Source of the DNA: Longispora albida DSM 44784 | GTDB lineage: Bacteria > Actinomycetota > Actinomycetes > Mycobacteriales > Micromonosporaceae | Direction: 5' to 3' | Assembly: GCF_000379825.1 (NCBI RefSeq) | Contig: NZ_KB903816.1 | Location: 1-64,000, forward strand | DNA length: 64,000 bases | In this document: in pieces, positions 40,829 to 50,037 of the stretch | How positions within the stretch are numbered: the first letter of the stretch is position 1 | How the letters are laid out: each line of letters starts with the position of its first letter | Made by a program: the position numbers and the translations under genes | The notes under the pieces: generated by a model | What the model saw: only the letters and a program-made list of their open reading frames with translations | What the model was told of the DNA's origin: nothing | Databases searched by the model: none

Positions 40829-42621
40829 CAGCTCACCGGCTTCTTCGTGTACATGGTCAGCAGGTCCTGCCCGTTGGCCGTCTCGAACGTGACCCCGCCG
40901 AACTGGGACTTGCCGTCCTTGCGGATGTTCTGCCCGACCCAGGCGCCGGCCGCGTTCTGCGGTGAGAGGAACGGCAGGCCCGCCGCCATCGCGAAGAACG
41001 GCTGGAGTTCCTTGTCGGTCACCTTGGTCTCGCTGGTGATCCCGGTGCCGCCGTTGGCGACGATGCCGGTCACGCTCTCCTCGTCGATGAAGTGGATCGT
41101 GACGCTGAACGTCGCGTTGACCACCAGCTTCTCGCAGCGCGCGATGGTCTTGCCCGGCGGCATGCAGGTGAAACCGTCCTTCTTGAGCTTCTCCATCACG
41201 CCGGTCGTGGTGATGCCGGGAACCGCCCCTGCGCTGGCCTGCTGCCCGCCCTGCGGCCCGAAGTACCAGTAGCCCACACCAGCCAGGAGCAGCAGGACAC
41301 AGACAACACCAATGATCGTGTACTTGTTCAGGAAACCGCCGCGCCCGGTGCTCTCCCGTTCGAGCCGCTCGGAACGGGCGTCGCGGCTGTCAGCCCGGCG
41401 GACCGCCGACGGAGCCTGCTGGCCGCCCTGCTCGTAGGCCTGCTGCTCCTGCGCGTACTGCTGCGGGTCGTACTGCTGCTGCTGGTCGTAGGACTGGTCG
41501 TACTGCGGCGCCTGCTGCTGTTCGTAGGCCGGCTGCTGCTGGGGGTACGCGGGCTCGGCAGCCCGGCGGGGCATCCGGGGCTCGTCGTACCGGCGGCCTC
41601 CGTGCGGCACCTCCAGCCACTCGTCGTTGCGGGCCTGACGGCGCGTGTCGCCCCGGCCGGGTGACGCCCAGGCGTCCTGGCGGGGCGTTTCGCGCCAGGC
41701 CTCCTCGTCGTCCCATTCGCGGCGGCGGCGCCTGCGCGGCGGCGGGGGAATCCGGACCTGCTCGCTCGCCGGGAGGCCGAGGGACGCGCTGGCCCAGGTG
41801 GGCTCGTCGCCGGGCGCGGCCTGGTACGAGCGGCCGTAAGCCTGCGGCTCGGGCATCGCGTAACCCTGCGGCTCCGGGACGGCGTATGTCCCCGTCTCGG
41901 ACGGCGTGCCGTAGGTCTGAGGCTCGGGCGTGGCGTAGCCCTGGGGCTCCGGGACCGTGTAGCTCTGGGGCGGCGGGACGGCGGCGTGGGAGCCGGAGGT
42001 CGGCTCACCGTGCACGTACTGCGCCGGAGCCGCGTGGGAGCCGGTGGTGGGCTCGAGCTGCTGGTACGAGGGCACGGCGGCGTGGGAGCCGGAGGTCGGC
42101 TCGCCGTGCGGGTACTGGGGCACGGCGGCGTGGGAGCCGGTGCCCTGCGGCTTCGGCACGGCGTATGAGCCGGTGGACGGGCCGCCGTACGTGGTGCCGG
42201 CCGGCGGCACCGGAGGCACGGCGTGCGAACCGGTGGGCGTGCCCGGCGCCTGGTACGGCCTGGCCTCGGGGACGGCGTAACCATCCGGGGCCGGGTACTG
42301 CTGACCCGGCGAGGGCTGGGCCGGGTAGGCGGGCTGCTGTGGCTCTACCTGGCGGCCGTAGACCCGGGGCTCGGGCGGCGCGCTGTACTCCTGCGGGGGC
42401 TGCTGCGGGGTGCCGTAGACGGCCGCCGAGCCGTACACACGCGGCTCCGGCGGCGGAACCTGGCTGTACGCGCCGGAGCCACGCGGCTCTGGCTGCGCGT
42501 ACTCCCCCGGCGCCTGGCGGCGCATGATGCCCGTGGGCTGGTCGTAATCGTCGTGATCACGACGGGGCTGCTCCCAGGGCTCACGGGGATCTTCGTCGGG
42601 GGACGGTGTCCAAGGTTGCAC
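40828..42621 (-). CDS. Membrane-anchored protein with long Pro/Gln/Ser repeat region
   Basis: The protein has 597 residues. About 440 N-terminal residues are low-complexity, with short repeats: five copies around TSGSHAAVP and many around PEPQGYA and PRVYG. Gln/Tyr-rich and Arg-rich stretches follow. One TM (TIIGVVCVLLLLAGVGYWYF) precedes a C-terminal extracellular domain of about 120 residues with two Cys (GFTCMPPGK, ARCEKLV). The cytoplasmic repeat region may bind protein partners. The GTG at 42621 has TAGACT 7 nt upstream. The N-terminal PDEDPREPWEQP resembles actinobacterial cell-division or envelope proteins but the function is unknown. Confidence 0.85.
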   Translation of the reverse strand: MQPWTPSPDEDPREPWEQPRRDHDDYDQPTGIMRRQAPGEYAQPEPRGSGAYSQVPPPEPRVYGSAAVYGTPQQPPQEYSAPPEPRVYGRQVEPQQPAYPAQPSPGQQYPAPDGYAVPEARPYQAPGTPTGSHAVPPVPPAGTTYGGPSTGSYAVPKPQGTGSHAAVPQYPHGEPTSGSHAAVPSYQQLEPTTGSHAAPAQYVHGEPTSGSHAAVPPPQSYTVPEPQGYATPEPQTYGTPSETGTYAVPEPQGYAMPEPQAYGRSYQAAPGDEPTWASASLGLPASEQVRIPPPPRRRRRREWDDEEAWRETPRQDAWASPGRGDTRRQARNDEWLEVPHGGRRYDEPRMPRRAAEPAYPQQQPAYEQQQAPQYDQSYDQQQQYDPQQYAQEQQAYEQGGQQAPSAVRRADSRDARSERLERESTGRGGFLNKYTIIGVVCVLLLLAGVGYWYFGPQGGQQASAGAVPGITTTGVMEKLKKDGFTCMPPGKTIARCEKLVVNATFSVTIHFIDEESVTGIVANGGTGITSETKVTDKELQPFFAMAAGLPFLSPQNAAGAWVGQNIRKDGKSQFGGVTFETANGQDLLTMYTKKPVS

Positions 42622-42628
42622 AGGCCGG

Positions 42629-42634
42629 AGTCTA
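42629..42634 (-). promoter_or_regulatory. -10 element TAGACT, leaderless start of the repeat-rich protein gene
   Basis: TAGACT on the minus strand, 7 nt, then GTG at 42621. Confidence 0.5.
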
Positions 42635-42737
42635 TCCGCTCCGGGGAACGGACTGATCAGCCTGAGCGGCAGTCGTCACCGACTCCGGCGTATGATGACA
42701 AATCAGCTATCCGGCTGGTGGAGCTGCTCAGAAGCGG

Positions 42738-43721
42738 TTATCCGGCGTCCGATGAGTGCCCCGGGAACAGGTGCGCGGCGGGGTCTATCGCGACTGCGGC
42801 ATTGTTCACAGCCGTGGCCGCCTCACCGAAACCGGTCGCGATCAGCCGGACCTTGCCCGGATATTCCGTGATATCCCCTGCGGCGAAGACACGCGGCAGA
42901 TTGGTCGCCATGGTCGAGTCGACCCAGACGTGCCGCTTGTCGAGCCGCAGGCCCCACTCGGCGAGCGGGCCGAGGTCCGCGATGAAGCCGAGCGCGGCGA
43001 CGACCGTCTCGGCCGGCAGGACCACCGGCTCCTCACCCCGGGCCACCACCCGGACACCGGTCACGCGCTCCTCGCCCAGGATCTCGGTGACCTGCGCGTT
43101 CACCAGGATGCGCACGCCGAGCTCCTTGACCCGGGCGACGGTCCCCGCGTGGGCCCGGAAGGCGTCGCGCCGGTGGATGATGGTCACGCCGGCCGCGATC
43201 GGCGCGAGGGCCATCGCCCAGTCGAAGGCCGAGTCGCCGCCGCCGACGATGACGACCCGCTGGCCGGCGTGGTCATCCAGGTGCGGTACAAAATAGACAA
43301 TGCCCGCGCCAGTGAAGGACCCGGCGGCGGGCAGCGGCCGGGGGCTGAAACTGCCGATCCCCCCGGTGAGCAGCACAGCTCCAGCGTGGACAGCGGTGCT
43401 GTCCGCAAGAGTCAGTACCGGCCGTTCCTCGGCGTAGGACAGCTTGTCGGCCTGCACGCCGAGCAGGTAGCGCGGCTCGAAGGGTGCGGCCTGGGCGACG
43501 AGCCCCTCGACCAGGTCACGGCCGCGGATGGCGGGGAAGCCGGCCACGTCGTAGATCATCTTCTCCGGATACATCGCGGTGACCTGGCCGCCCGGCTCGG
43601 GCAGGGCGTCGATCAGCACGGTGCTCAAGCCGCGGAATCCCGCGTAGTAAGCCGCGAACAGGCCCGCTGGGCCCGCCCCGACGATCGCGATGTCGACGTC
43701 GATCCGCTCGGTGACCGCCAT
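42738..43721 (-). CDS. Ferredoxin--NADP reductase, thioredoxin-reductase-like type
   Basis: The protein has 327 residues. FAD site IVGAGPAGLFAAYYAG, NADPH site VVIVGGGDSAFDWA, and the C-terminal FAD block VFAAGDITEYPGKVRLIATGFGEAATAVNN. No CxxC redox pair follows the NADPH domain, so it is not a thioredoxin reductase but an FNR2-type enzyme that passes electrons between NADPH and ferredoxin. The second ATG (43721) is preferred because TACCGT lies 6 nt upstream. It could serve the P450 at 52399, though it is not adjacent. Confidence 0.93.
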   Translation of the reverse strand: MAVTERIDVDIAIVGAGPAGLFAAYYAGFRGLSTVLIDALPEPGGQVTAMYPEKMIYDVAGFPAIRGRDLVEGLVAQAAPFEPRYLLGVQADKLSYAEERPVLTLADSTAVHAGAVLLTGGIGSFSPRPLPAAGSFTGAGIVYFVPHLDDHAGQRVVIVGGGDSAFDWAMALAPIAAGVTIIHRRDAFRAHAGTVARVKELGVRILVNAQVTEILGEERVTGVRVVARGEEPVVLPAETVVAALGFIADLGPLAEWGLRLDKRHVWVDSTMATNLPRVFAAGDITEYPGKVRLIATGFGEAATAVNNAAVAIDPAAHLFPGHSSDAG

Positions 43722-43727
43722 CATTCC

Positions 43728-43733
43728 ACGGTA
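43728..43733 (-). promoter_or_regulatory. -10 element TACCGT, leaderless start of the ferredoxin reductase gene
   Basis: TACCGT on the minus strand lies 6 nt before the ATG at 43721 and only 3 nt before the ATG at 43724, favouring 43721. Confidence 0.45.
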
Positions 43734-43799
43734 ACCACGTCATAAGATCCAAAACAGAGCCCATTTTGTACCCGGATGAGCGGTTCACTGTGGCCCGGG

Positions 43800-44996
43800 T
43801 CAGCCGACCAGTCTCCGGTGCCAGGTGACCGCTCCGGGGTCGGTGAGGCTGGCGACCTGGTCGATGACGACCCGGAGGCGGGCAGCGTCGGTGGGCGCCG
43901 CGCGCCACAACGGGGCGAACACCGGGTCGAGGGCGTCAGGGGCCCGGAGGGTGAGGGCGTGCACGAGTTCGGCGAGGAGGTCGCGCTGGCGGGCGTAGCC
44001 GGGCTCGGCGCCACGGCGGCGCATCACGTACCGGAGGGCCAGCCCCTTCAGCAGCGCGCACCGGGCCCGGTCGAGCCGTGGCACGACCAGGTCTGCGCCG
44101 TACCGGCTCAGCGGCTTGTCCCCGAACGCCTCCCGGGTCGCCGTCACCGCCGACGCCACGAACCGTCCAGTGAGGACACTCGTGGCCCCCTTCAGGGCCG
44201 CCTGCGCGCCGTGACTGCCGTCGTACGCGGCGAGCGGAGCCAGCACCGGATCGGCCAGCAGTTCGTCGAGGACGGGCGCGAGGAAGTCAGGTGACTCGGC
44301 GGAGTACTCGAAGGCCACGTCCTGGCAGAGTGCGACCCGCTCGTCCACTGCGGACAGGCCGGCCAGCTTGATGTACCCGCCGTGGATGCCGTCCTCCACG
44401 TCGTGCACCGAGTACGCGACGTCGTCGGCCCAGTCCATCACCTGGGCTTCGAGGCAGCGGTGCTCGTCCGGCGCGCCCTCACGGAGCCAGGCGAAGATCT
44501 CGGCGTCGTCGGCGTACACGCCGAACTTGCGGGAACCCGGCCGGTGCGGCCACGGGTACTTGCTGATCGCGTCCAGTGTGGCGCGGGTCAGGTTCAGGCC
44601 GGCCCCGGGCACCTTGGCCTCCAGCCGGGCCACGACCCGCAACGTCTGGGCGTTGCCCTCGAAACCGCCACAGGACGCGGCGACGGCGTGCAGCGCGTCC
44701 TCTCCGTTGTGGCCGAACGGCGGGTGCCCGAGGTCGTGCGCGAGGCAGGCCGTGTCCACGACGTCGGGGTCGCAGCCCAGGCGCTCGCCCAGCTCACGGC
44801 CGATCTGCGCGACTTCGAGGGAGTGGGTCAGCCGGGTACGGGGAAAGTCGCCCTCGCCGGCGGTGTGCACCTGCGTCTTGGCGGCCAGCCTGCGGAAGGC
44901 CGCCGAGTGCAGCACCCGCGCGCGGTCCCTGGCGAAGGGACTCCGCCCGGCGGCGGAGTCCTTCGGCGGTTCGGGGGCGAACCGGAGATCGTCCAT
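43800..44996 (-). CDS. dgt: Deoxyguanosinetriphosphate triphosphohydrolase-like protein
   Basis: The protein has 398 residues. The HD-domain metal ligands are clear: [10 protein letters not shown], then [34 protein letters not shown] supplies the third block. It hydrolyses dNTPs to deoxynucleosides and triphosphate, controlling the dNTP pool. The ATG at 44996 has TAGCCT 7 nt upstream (leaderless). It lies 27 nt downstream of the GT-C-like gene on the same strand. In many actinobacteria dgt is near dnaG; here they are 6 kb apart. Confidence 0.94.
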   Translation of the reverse strand: MDDLRFAPEPPKDSAAGRSPFARDRARVLHSAAFRRLAAKTQVHTAGEGDFPRTRLTHSLEVAQIGRELGERLGCDPDVVDTACLAHDLGHPPFGHNGEDALHAVAASCGGFEGNAQTLRVVARLEAKVPGAGLNLTRATLDAISKYPWPHRPGSRKFGVYADDAEIFAWLREGAPDEHRCLEAQVMDWADDVAYSVHDVEDGIHGGYIKLAGLSAVDERVALCQDVAFEYSAESPDFLAPVLDELLADPVLAPLAAYDGSHGAQAALKGATSVLTGRFVASAVTATREAFGDKPLSRYGADLVVPRLDRARCALLKGLALRYVMRRRGAEPGYARQRDLLAELVHALTLRAPDALDPVFAPLWRAAPTDAARLRVVIDQVASLTDPGAVTWHRRLVG

Positions 44997-45003
44997 CTCC
45001 CCA

Positions 45004-45009
45004 AGGCTA
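45004..45009 (-). promoter_or_regulatory. -10 element TAGCCT, leaderless start of dgt
   Basis: TAGCCT on the minus strand, 7 nt, ATG at 44996. The element lies in the 27-bp gap after the upstream gene, so dgt has its own promoter. Confidence 0.5.
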
Positions 45010-45023
45010 CGTCCTCTCCGGGG

Positions 45024-46898
45024 CTACGGAGCCGAGAAGCTCTTCACGTCCCAGACCCAGACGCCGCCCGATTCCTTGCCGGGGCCAAACAGGGCCTCAC
45101 CGAGGGCGTACAGCTGGGCCTCGTTGTACTCGCCCTTCGGCAGGACGACCACGTCGGCCTTCCAGAACGTGAGGTCGTCCTTGGCCTGGTTGCGGACGTC
45201 GTCCGTGATCTGCGGCAGCTCGCCGCTGCGCCAGACATGGCTGATCAGGTGGCCGGTCGGGCGGCGTTCGGCGTTGTAGAAGCCGACCTTGTCCGGGCCG
45301 TGCGGGCCGACGAAGTAACCCTCGATGTTGCGGAAGCCCATGTTCGTGGCCAGCTGCCAGCGCACGGGCTGCATGTTCGAGTTGTCGGACACCGGCAGCG
45401 AGACCAGCGAGCGACCGTCCCTGATGTACTGCTTCCACGTGCCGGCCGTGAAGAACTCCGGGATGGACCGGCGCTCGATCGCCGGCAGCGGTACGGGGAT
45501 CAGCGGCACCATCACGGCGGCGATCGCGCCGAACCAGAGCAGCTTCGCCGGGAGCCGCTTCGTGGTCTGCTCCTCCCCGCCGGAATCGGCTGCCCGCCAG
45601 GCCGCGCTGACCGCGACGATCCGGGCCGTGCCGAGCGCGAGGATCGCTGCCATCGCCGGCATCGCGACGAACGTGAGCCGGCCCGGCAGGATCGAGCCGA
45701 CCAGCGGCAGGCCGGAGAACAGCTTCCACGGGCCGGGGATGCCGGTCCGCTGCGTGTTGATGATGATCTCGGTACCGAGTGAGAGCACCAGGAACGTGCC
45801 AGCCGTGATCGCCAGCGCCTTGACCAGCGCGGAGCCCCGCCACAGCCAGGCTGCGACCACGCCGGTCAGGATCAGCAGCGCCCAGCCGAAGAAGCCGTTC
45901 TCCTCGGTGGGGTTCATGGCGATGATGCCGGCCACCGTCCGGCCACCGCCGATGATCTGGCTGCCGTAGGTGGTCAGCGAGTACAGGTCGTTGCCGGCCG
46001 CGGCGGCGTGCGGGAGGCCGTTGTAGGACTGCGGGCCGTAGAACTGGTACCAGAGCGGGTAGCCGGCCAGCACCACCGTGACCAGCACAGCCACGCCCAG
46101 CCCGGCCAGGAACGGCTTGAGGGCCTCAAGGGCTGCCTTGTGGATGATCAGCGCGTACACGATGGTGAAGAAGCCCAGGCCCATCGCGGCGACGAGCAGC
46201 GGCTCCTCGCCGATGAAGATCTGCCAGGTGATCAGCAGGCCGGCGATGACGCCGTTGCGCAGCCAGCGGCCGGGCTCACGCAGCTTGATCACGCGCCAGA
46301 CGATCACGGGGAGCAGGAACTGGGCCACATAGTTCAGGTGCCCGCCGTTGGCGTGGGAGATCATCGGCGGGGCGAACGCGCAGAACGCCGCCGCGATCAC
46401 GGCGCCGGCCCGGGAGGACGGCACCAGGTGCCGGGAGAACAGCCAGTACCACCCGATCGCCGTGCCGGCCAGCGAGCCGGTCAGGATGACGGCGAAGGTC
46501 ACCGACGGCCCGAACAGCAGGGTCACCGGGATGAGCGGGATCGACAGGCCCATGATCGAGGTCTGGGCCATCACGTTGATGCCCAGCGGCATGTTGATCA
46601 TGTCAGTGAACAGCGGATTCTGCCCGTTCAGCACCGAGTGCGTGACGAGCTGGATGATCCACTCGAAGCCCTGCTGGTCCGCGTGAGTGATCTTGAGGTA
46701 CCTGGTCACCGGGTTCACCCAGAGCTGGGCGAGCAGCAGGAGGCTGACCATGACGAAGCCGCCAGCCACCATCAGGCCGGCGCTCTGGCGCTCTTTCCTG
46801 GCGGCGTCGGCCGCGGCCTCTTCGTCCGGCGCGAGAACGCCGTCCCCATCATCGTCCGGCGCGAGCACGCCGTCTCCCTTGGCGATCTCGGTCGGCAT
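45024..46898 (-). CDS. Multi-pass membrane protein, GT-C glycosyltransferase-like
   Basis: The protein has 624 residues. An acidic cytoplasmic N-terminus with a tandem repeat (DGVLAPDDDG, then DGVLAPDEEA) precedes about 11-12 TM helices (45-470). The first extracellular loop contains NGQNPLFTDMINMPLG, the pattern of membrane glycosyltransferases of the GT-C superfamily. A soluble C-terminal domain (about 490-624) follows. It probably adds sugars to cell-wall or envelope polymers. The ATG at 46898 has TAAGCT 7 nt upstream. Specific activity unknown. Confidence 0.78.
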   Translation of the reverse strand: MPTEIAKGDGVLAPDDDGDGVLAPDEEAAADAARKERQSAGLMVAGGFVMVSLLLLAQLWVNPVTRYLKITHADQQGFEWIIQLVTHSVLNGQNPLFTDMINMPLGINVMAQTSIMGLSIPLIPVTLLFGPSVTFAVILTGSLAGTAIGWYWLFSRHLVPSSRAGAVIAAAFCAFAPPMISHANGGHLNYVAQFLLPVIVWRVIKLREPGRWLRNGVIAGLLITWQIFIGEEPLLVAAMGLGFFTIVYALIIHKAALEALKPFLAGLGVAVLVTVVLAGYPLWYQFYGPQSYNGLPHAAAAGNDLYSLTTYGSQIIGGGRTVAGIIAMNPTEENGFFGWALLILTGVVAAWLWRGSALVKALAITAGTFLVLSLGTEIIINTQRTGIPGPWKLFSGLPLVGSILPGRLTFVAMPAMAAILALGTARIVAVSAAWRAADSGGEEQTTKRLPAKLLWFGAIAAVMVPLIPVPLPAIERRSIPEFFTAGTWKQYIRDGRSLVSLPVSDNSNMQPVRWQLATNMGFRNIEGYFVGPHGPDKVGFYNAERRPTGHLISHVWRSGELPQITDDVRNQAKDDLTFWKADVVVLPKGEYNEAQLYALGEALFGPGKESGGVWVWDVKSFSAP

Positions 46899-46905
46899 GG
46901 CGGCG

Positions 46906-46911
46906 AGCTTA
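46906..46911 (-). promoter_or_regulatory. -10 element TAAGCT, leaderless start of the GT-C-like gene
   Basis: TAAGCT on the minus strand, 7 nt, ATG at 46898. Confidence 0.5.
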
Positions 46912-47014
46912 CACGGCGGTTCCCTTCCGGAATCCCCTCGCGAGCCTCACACTCACCGATCTTGTCCGACTGGGTATGACAATACAGACATCCTGCCGGG
47001 TCGATGCGGGGAAC

Positions 47015-47056
47015 GTGGGACCCCTCAAGTCGCTATAGCAGCATGAGGGGTCCCAC
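47015..47056 (-). terminator. 42-nt hairpin after ppdK (same stem as the carbonic anhydrase hairpin)
   Basis: GTGGGACCCCTCA pairs with TGAGGGGTCCCAC around a 16-nt centre containing the palindrome GCTATAGC. The stem base and total length equal the hairpin at 31941, although the genes are 15 kb apart and unrelated. It lies 8 nt after the ppdK stop. No clear U-tract. Confidence 0.75.
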
Positions 47057-47063
47057 GTGCACG

Positions 47064-49736
47064 TCAGCGGGAGTCGGAGCCCGCCGCCTCCGAGGCGGCC
47101 CGGCCGGCTTCCAGGCGGGCGACCGGTACCCGGAAGGGCGAGCAGGACACGTAGTCCAGCCCGACCTCGTGGAAGAAGTGCACCGAGTCCGGGTCGCCGC
47201 CGTGCTCGCCGCACACGCCGAGCTTGAGGTCGGGGCGAGCCTTCCGGCCCTCCTCCGCGGCGATCCTCACCAGGCGGCCGACGCCGTCACGGTCCAGCGT
47301 CTCGAAGGGCGACACGCCGAAGATGCCCTTCTCCAGGTACGCGGAGAAGAAAGCGGCCTCCACGTCGTCCCGGGAGAAGCCCCAGGTGGTCTGGGTGAGG
47401 TCGTTGGTACCGAAGGAGAAGAACTGGGCGGCCTCGGCGATCTGCCCTGCGGTCAGCGCCGCGCGCGGCAGTTCGATCATGGTGCCGATCAGCGCGTTGA
47501 TCACGACGCCGGTCTCGTCGGCGACCTGGGCCAGCACCGTCTCGGCGTCCGAGCGGACCGCCTCCAGTTCCTGCACCGCGCCGACCAGCGGAATCATGAT
47601 CTCCGCGCGCGGGTCGCCGCCGGCCGAGATCCGGGCGGCAGCGGCCTCGGCGATCGCCCGGACCTGCATCGTGAACAGGCCGGGGATCACCAGGCCGAGC
47701 CGGACGCCGCGCAGGCCGAGCATCGGGTTCTGCTCGTGCAGCTTGTGGACGGCCTGGAGCAGGCGCAGGTCGTTCTCGTGCTTCTCGCCCCTGGCCTCGG
47801 CCAGCGCGACCCGGACCGACAGTTCCGTGATGTCCGGCAGGAACTCGTGCAGCGGCGGGTCGAGCAGCCGCACGGTCACCGGCAGCCCGTCCATCGCCTC
47901 GAAGATCCCGATGAAGTCCTCGCGCTGGAGCGGCAGGAGGCCGGCCAGCACCTCCTCGCGCTCCGCGTCGCTGTCGGCCAGGATCAGCCGCTCGACGTGC
48001 TGGCGGCGGTCGCCGAGGAACATGTGCTCGGTCCGGCACAGGCCGATGCCCTGCGCTCCGTACCTGCGGGCACGCGCGGCGTCCTCCGGGGTGTCGGCGT
48101 TGGCGCGCACACCGAGGCGGCGGGTGGTGTCCGCGTGCCGCATGAGCCGGTCGACGGCGCGGACCAGGTCGTCGGAGAGGTCGGTGTGACCCTCGAAGTA
48201 CTCGGCGACCGGAGAGGGCACGACGGGGACGGAGCCCCGGTACACCTGGCCGGTCGAGCCGTCGATCGAGATCACGTCACCTTCCTCGATGACGATCCCG
48301 CCCGGGGCGAGGAGCCGGCGGCGCTTGGTGTCGACGTCCAGTTCCTCGGCGCCGCAGACGCAGGTCTTGCCCATGCCCCGGGCCACGACGGCAGCGTGGC
48401 TGGTCTTGCCGCCGCGCGAGGTGAGGATGCCCTCGGCGGCGATCATGCCGTTCAGGTCGTCGGGGTTGGTCTCCCGGCGGACCAGGATCACCTTCTCCCC
48501 CGACCGGGACCACTTCACCGCGGTGTACGAGTCGAAGACAGCCTTACCGACCGCGGCACCCGGCGAGGCGTTCATGCCCCTGCCCAGCTTCTCCGCCTTG
48601 GTCTCCGCGTCGAACCGGGGGAACATGAGCTGCGCCAGCTGCCCGCCGCTCACCCGGTGCAGCGCCTCGTCGAGGTCGATCATGCCCTCGTCCACGAGCT
48701 GCGTGGCGATCACGAACGCCGCGGCCGCCGTCCGCTTGCCGACCCGGGTCTGGAGCATCCACAGCTTGCCGCGCTCGATCGTGAACTCGATGTCACACAG
48801 GTCGCGGTAGTGCCGCTCCAGCGTGGACATGATGTCCATCAGCTCGTCGTACGACGACTTGTCGATATGGGCCAGTTCCTGCAGCGGTACCGTGTTCCGG
48901 ATGCCGGCTACCACGTCCTCGCCCTGCGCGTTGACCAGGTAGTCGCCGTAGACGCCGCGCACACCGGAGCCCGGGTCACGCGTGAAGGCCACACCGGTGC
49001 CGGAGTCGGAGCCCAGGTTGCCGAAGACCATCGAGCAGATGTTGACCGCGGTACCCAGGTCGGCGGGGATGCGCTCCTGGCGGCGGTAGAGGATGGCGCG
49101 TTCGGAGTTCCACGAGTCGAAGACGGCGTGGATCGCGGCGGCGAGCTGCTCGCGCGGGTCCTGCGGGAAGTCCTCACCGGTGTGGGACTTGTAGATCCCC
49201 TTGAAGGTACCGACGAGTTTGCGCAGGTCAGCGGCGTCGAGGTCGAGGTCGTTCTCCGTGCTGCGGACATGCTTGAGGTCTTCGAGCGCGTGCTCGAACT
49301 CCTCGCCGGGCACGCCGCGCACGGTCTTGCCGAACATCTGGATCAGGCGGCGGTAGGAGTCCCAGGCGAAACGGTCGTCGCCCAGGCCAACCACGGAGGC
49401 GTCGGTCAGGCCGATGTTGAGGACGGTGTCCATCATGCCGGGCATCGAGAACTTGGCACCCGAGCGCACCGAGACGAGCAGCGGGCCGTCCGGGTCGCCG
49501 AGCCGCTTGCCCATCTTCTCCTCGAGCGCCGCGAGGTGCTCACCGATCTCCCGCTGGAGGCCCGGCGGCTCGCTCCCGGTGTCCAGGTATGCCCGGCAGG
49601 CCTCGGTGGTGATCGTGAACCCGGGAGGCACCGGCAGCCCCAGGTTCGTCATCTCGGCGAGGTTCGCGCCCTTGCCGCCCAGCAGGTCTTTGAGGTCCTT
49701 GTTACCTTCGGCAAAGTCGTAAACGAACTTCGTCAC
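47064..49736 (-). CDS. ppdK: Pyruvate, phosphate dikinase
   Basis: The protein has 890 residues, standard length. The N-terminal ATP-grasp domain begins VYDFAEGNKDLKDLLGGKGANLAEMT. The central phosphohistidine domain has GGKTSHAAVVARGMGKTCVCG. The C-terminal PEP-binding TIM barrel includes GIGLCRTEHMF and LGVCGEHGGDP. It interconverts pyruvate, ATP and Pi with PEP, AMP and PPi, linking glycolysis and gluconeogenesis. The GTG at 49736 has GGGAGG upstream. Regulatory phosphorylation would need a PDRP protein, which is not seen here. Confidence 0.97.
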   Translation of the reverse strand: MTKFVYDFAEGNKDLKDLLGGKGANLAEMTNLGLPVPPGFTITTEACRAYLDTGSEPPGLQREIGEHLAALEEKMGKRLGDPDGPLLVSVRSGAKFSMPGMMDTVLNIGLTDASVVGLGDDRFAWDSYRRLIQMFGKTVRGVPGEEFEHALEDLKHVRSTENDLDLDAADLRKLVGTFKGIYKSHTGEDFPQDPREQLAAAIHAVFDSWNSERAILYRRQERIPADLGTAVNICSMVFGNLGSDSGTGVAFTRDPGSGVRGVYGDYLVNAQGEDVVAGIRNTVPLQELAHIDKSSYDELMDIMSTLERHYRDLCDIEFTIERGKLWMLQTRVGKRTAAAAFVIATQLVDEGMIDLDEALHRVSGGQLAQLMFPRFDAETKAEKLGRGMNASPGAAVGKAVFDSYTAVKWSRSGEKVILVRRETNPDDLNGMIAAEGILTSRGGKTSHAAVVARGMGKTCVCGAEELDVDTKRRRLLAPGGIVIEEGDVISIDGSTGQVYRGSVPVVPSPVAEYFEGHTDLSDDLVRAVDRLMRHADTTRRLGVRANADTPEDAARARRYGAQGIGLCRTEHMFLGDRRQHVERLILADSDAEREEVLAGLLPLQREDFIGIFEAMDGLPVTVRLLDPPLHEFLPDITELSVRVALAEARGEKHENDLRLLQAVHKLHEQNPMLGLRGVRLGLVIPGLFTMQVRAIAEAAAARISAGGDPRAEIMIPLVGAVQELEAVRSDAETVLAQVADETGVVINALIGTMIELPRAALTAGQIAEAAQFFSFGTNDLTQTTWGFSRDDVEAAFFSAYLEKGIFGVSPFETLDRDGVGRLVRIAAEEGRKARPDLKLGVCGEHGGDPDSVHFFHEVGLDYVSCSPFRVPVARLEAGRAASEAAGSDSR

Positions 49737-49978
49737 AGCAAGCCTCCCGGCCTGTAGCTGCGCCCTGTGCCGGCCCGCACTACGCGCTTTGGCGGCAGGC
49801 TAGCGGGTTCAGTTCGACCGAGGGCACCCTTTGGTGACGCTCGGCACACAGTCAGTACACCTCTGTGTTCAAAGTAGCGCATGGCTTGCTGATACCACGC
49901 CCATCCGCTCATGAAACGTCACCTGGCCGGGTGGCAATCGACGGGTTGAGGCGTGAGAAAAAGTGGCCTGGGCACGCG
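49737..49978. other. Non-coding region upstream of ppdK
   Basis: No gene is seen here. On the minus strand a -10-like TAGCCT occurs at 49797-49802, about 60 nt before the ppdK start; a matching -35 is not clear. The rest has no notable repeat. Confidence 0.4.
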
Positions 49979-50005
49979 AAAAGGGCCGGGCGAACCCGGC
50001 CCTTT
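49979..50005 (-). terminator. Terminator after tex
   Basis: AAAAGGGCCGGG and CCCGGCCCTTT pair around a 4-nt loop; on the minus strand the hairpin ends in a short T-run. It lies 32 nt beyond the tex stop. Confidence 0.85.
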
Positions 50006-50037
50006 CCCGTCTGACCTCTGTGGATGCCCGATCGCGG

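Noticed and set aside
41900-42250. Regular repeats that at first look like a CRISPR-type array
   Set aside because: They are in-frame codon repeats of SGSHAAVP-like peptides with no unique spacers of constant length.
47004-49757. Open frame of 917 codons on the plus strand opposite ppdK
   Set aside because: Mirror of a strongly conserved gene; low-complexity translation and no ribosome-binding site.
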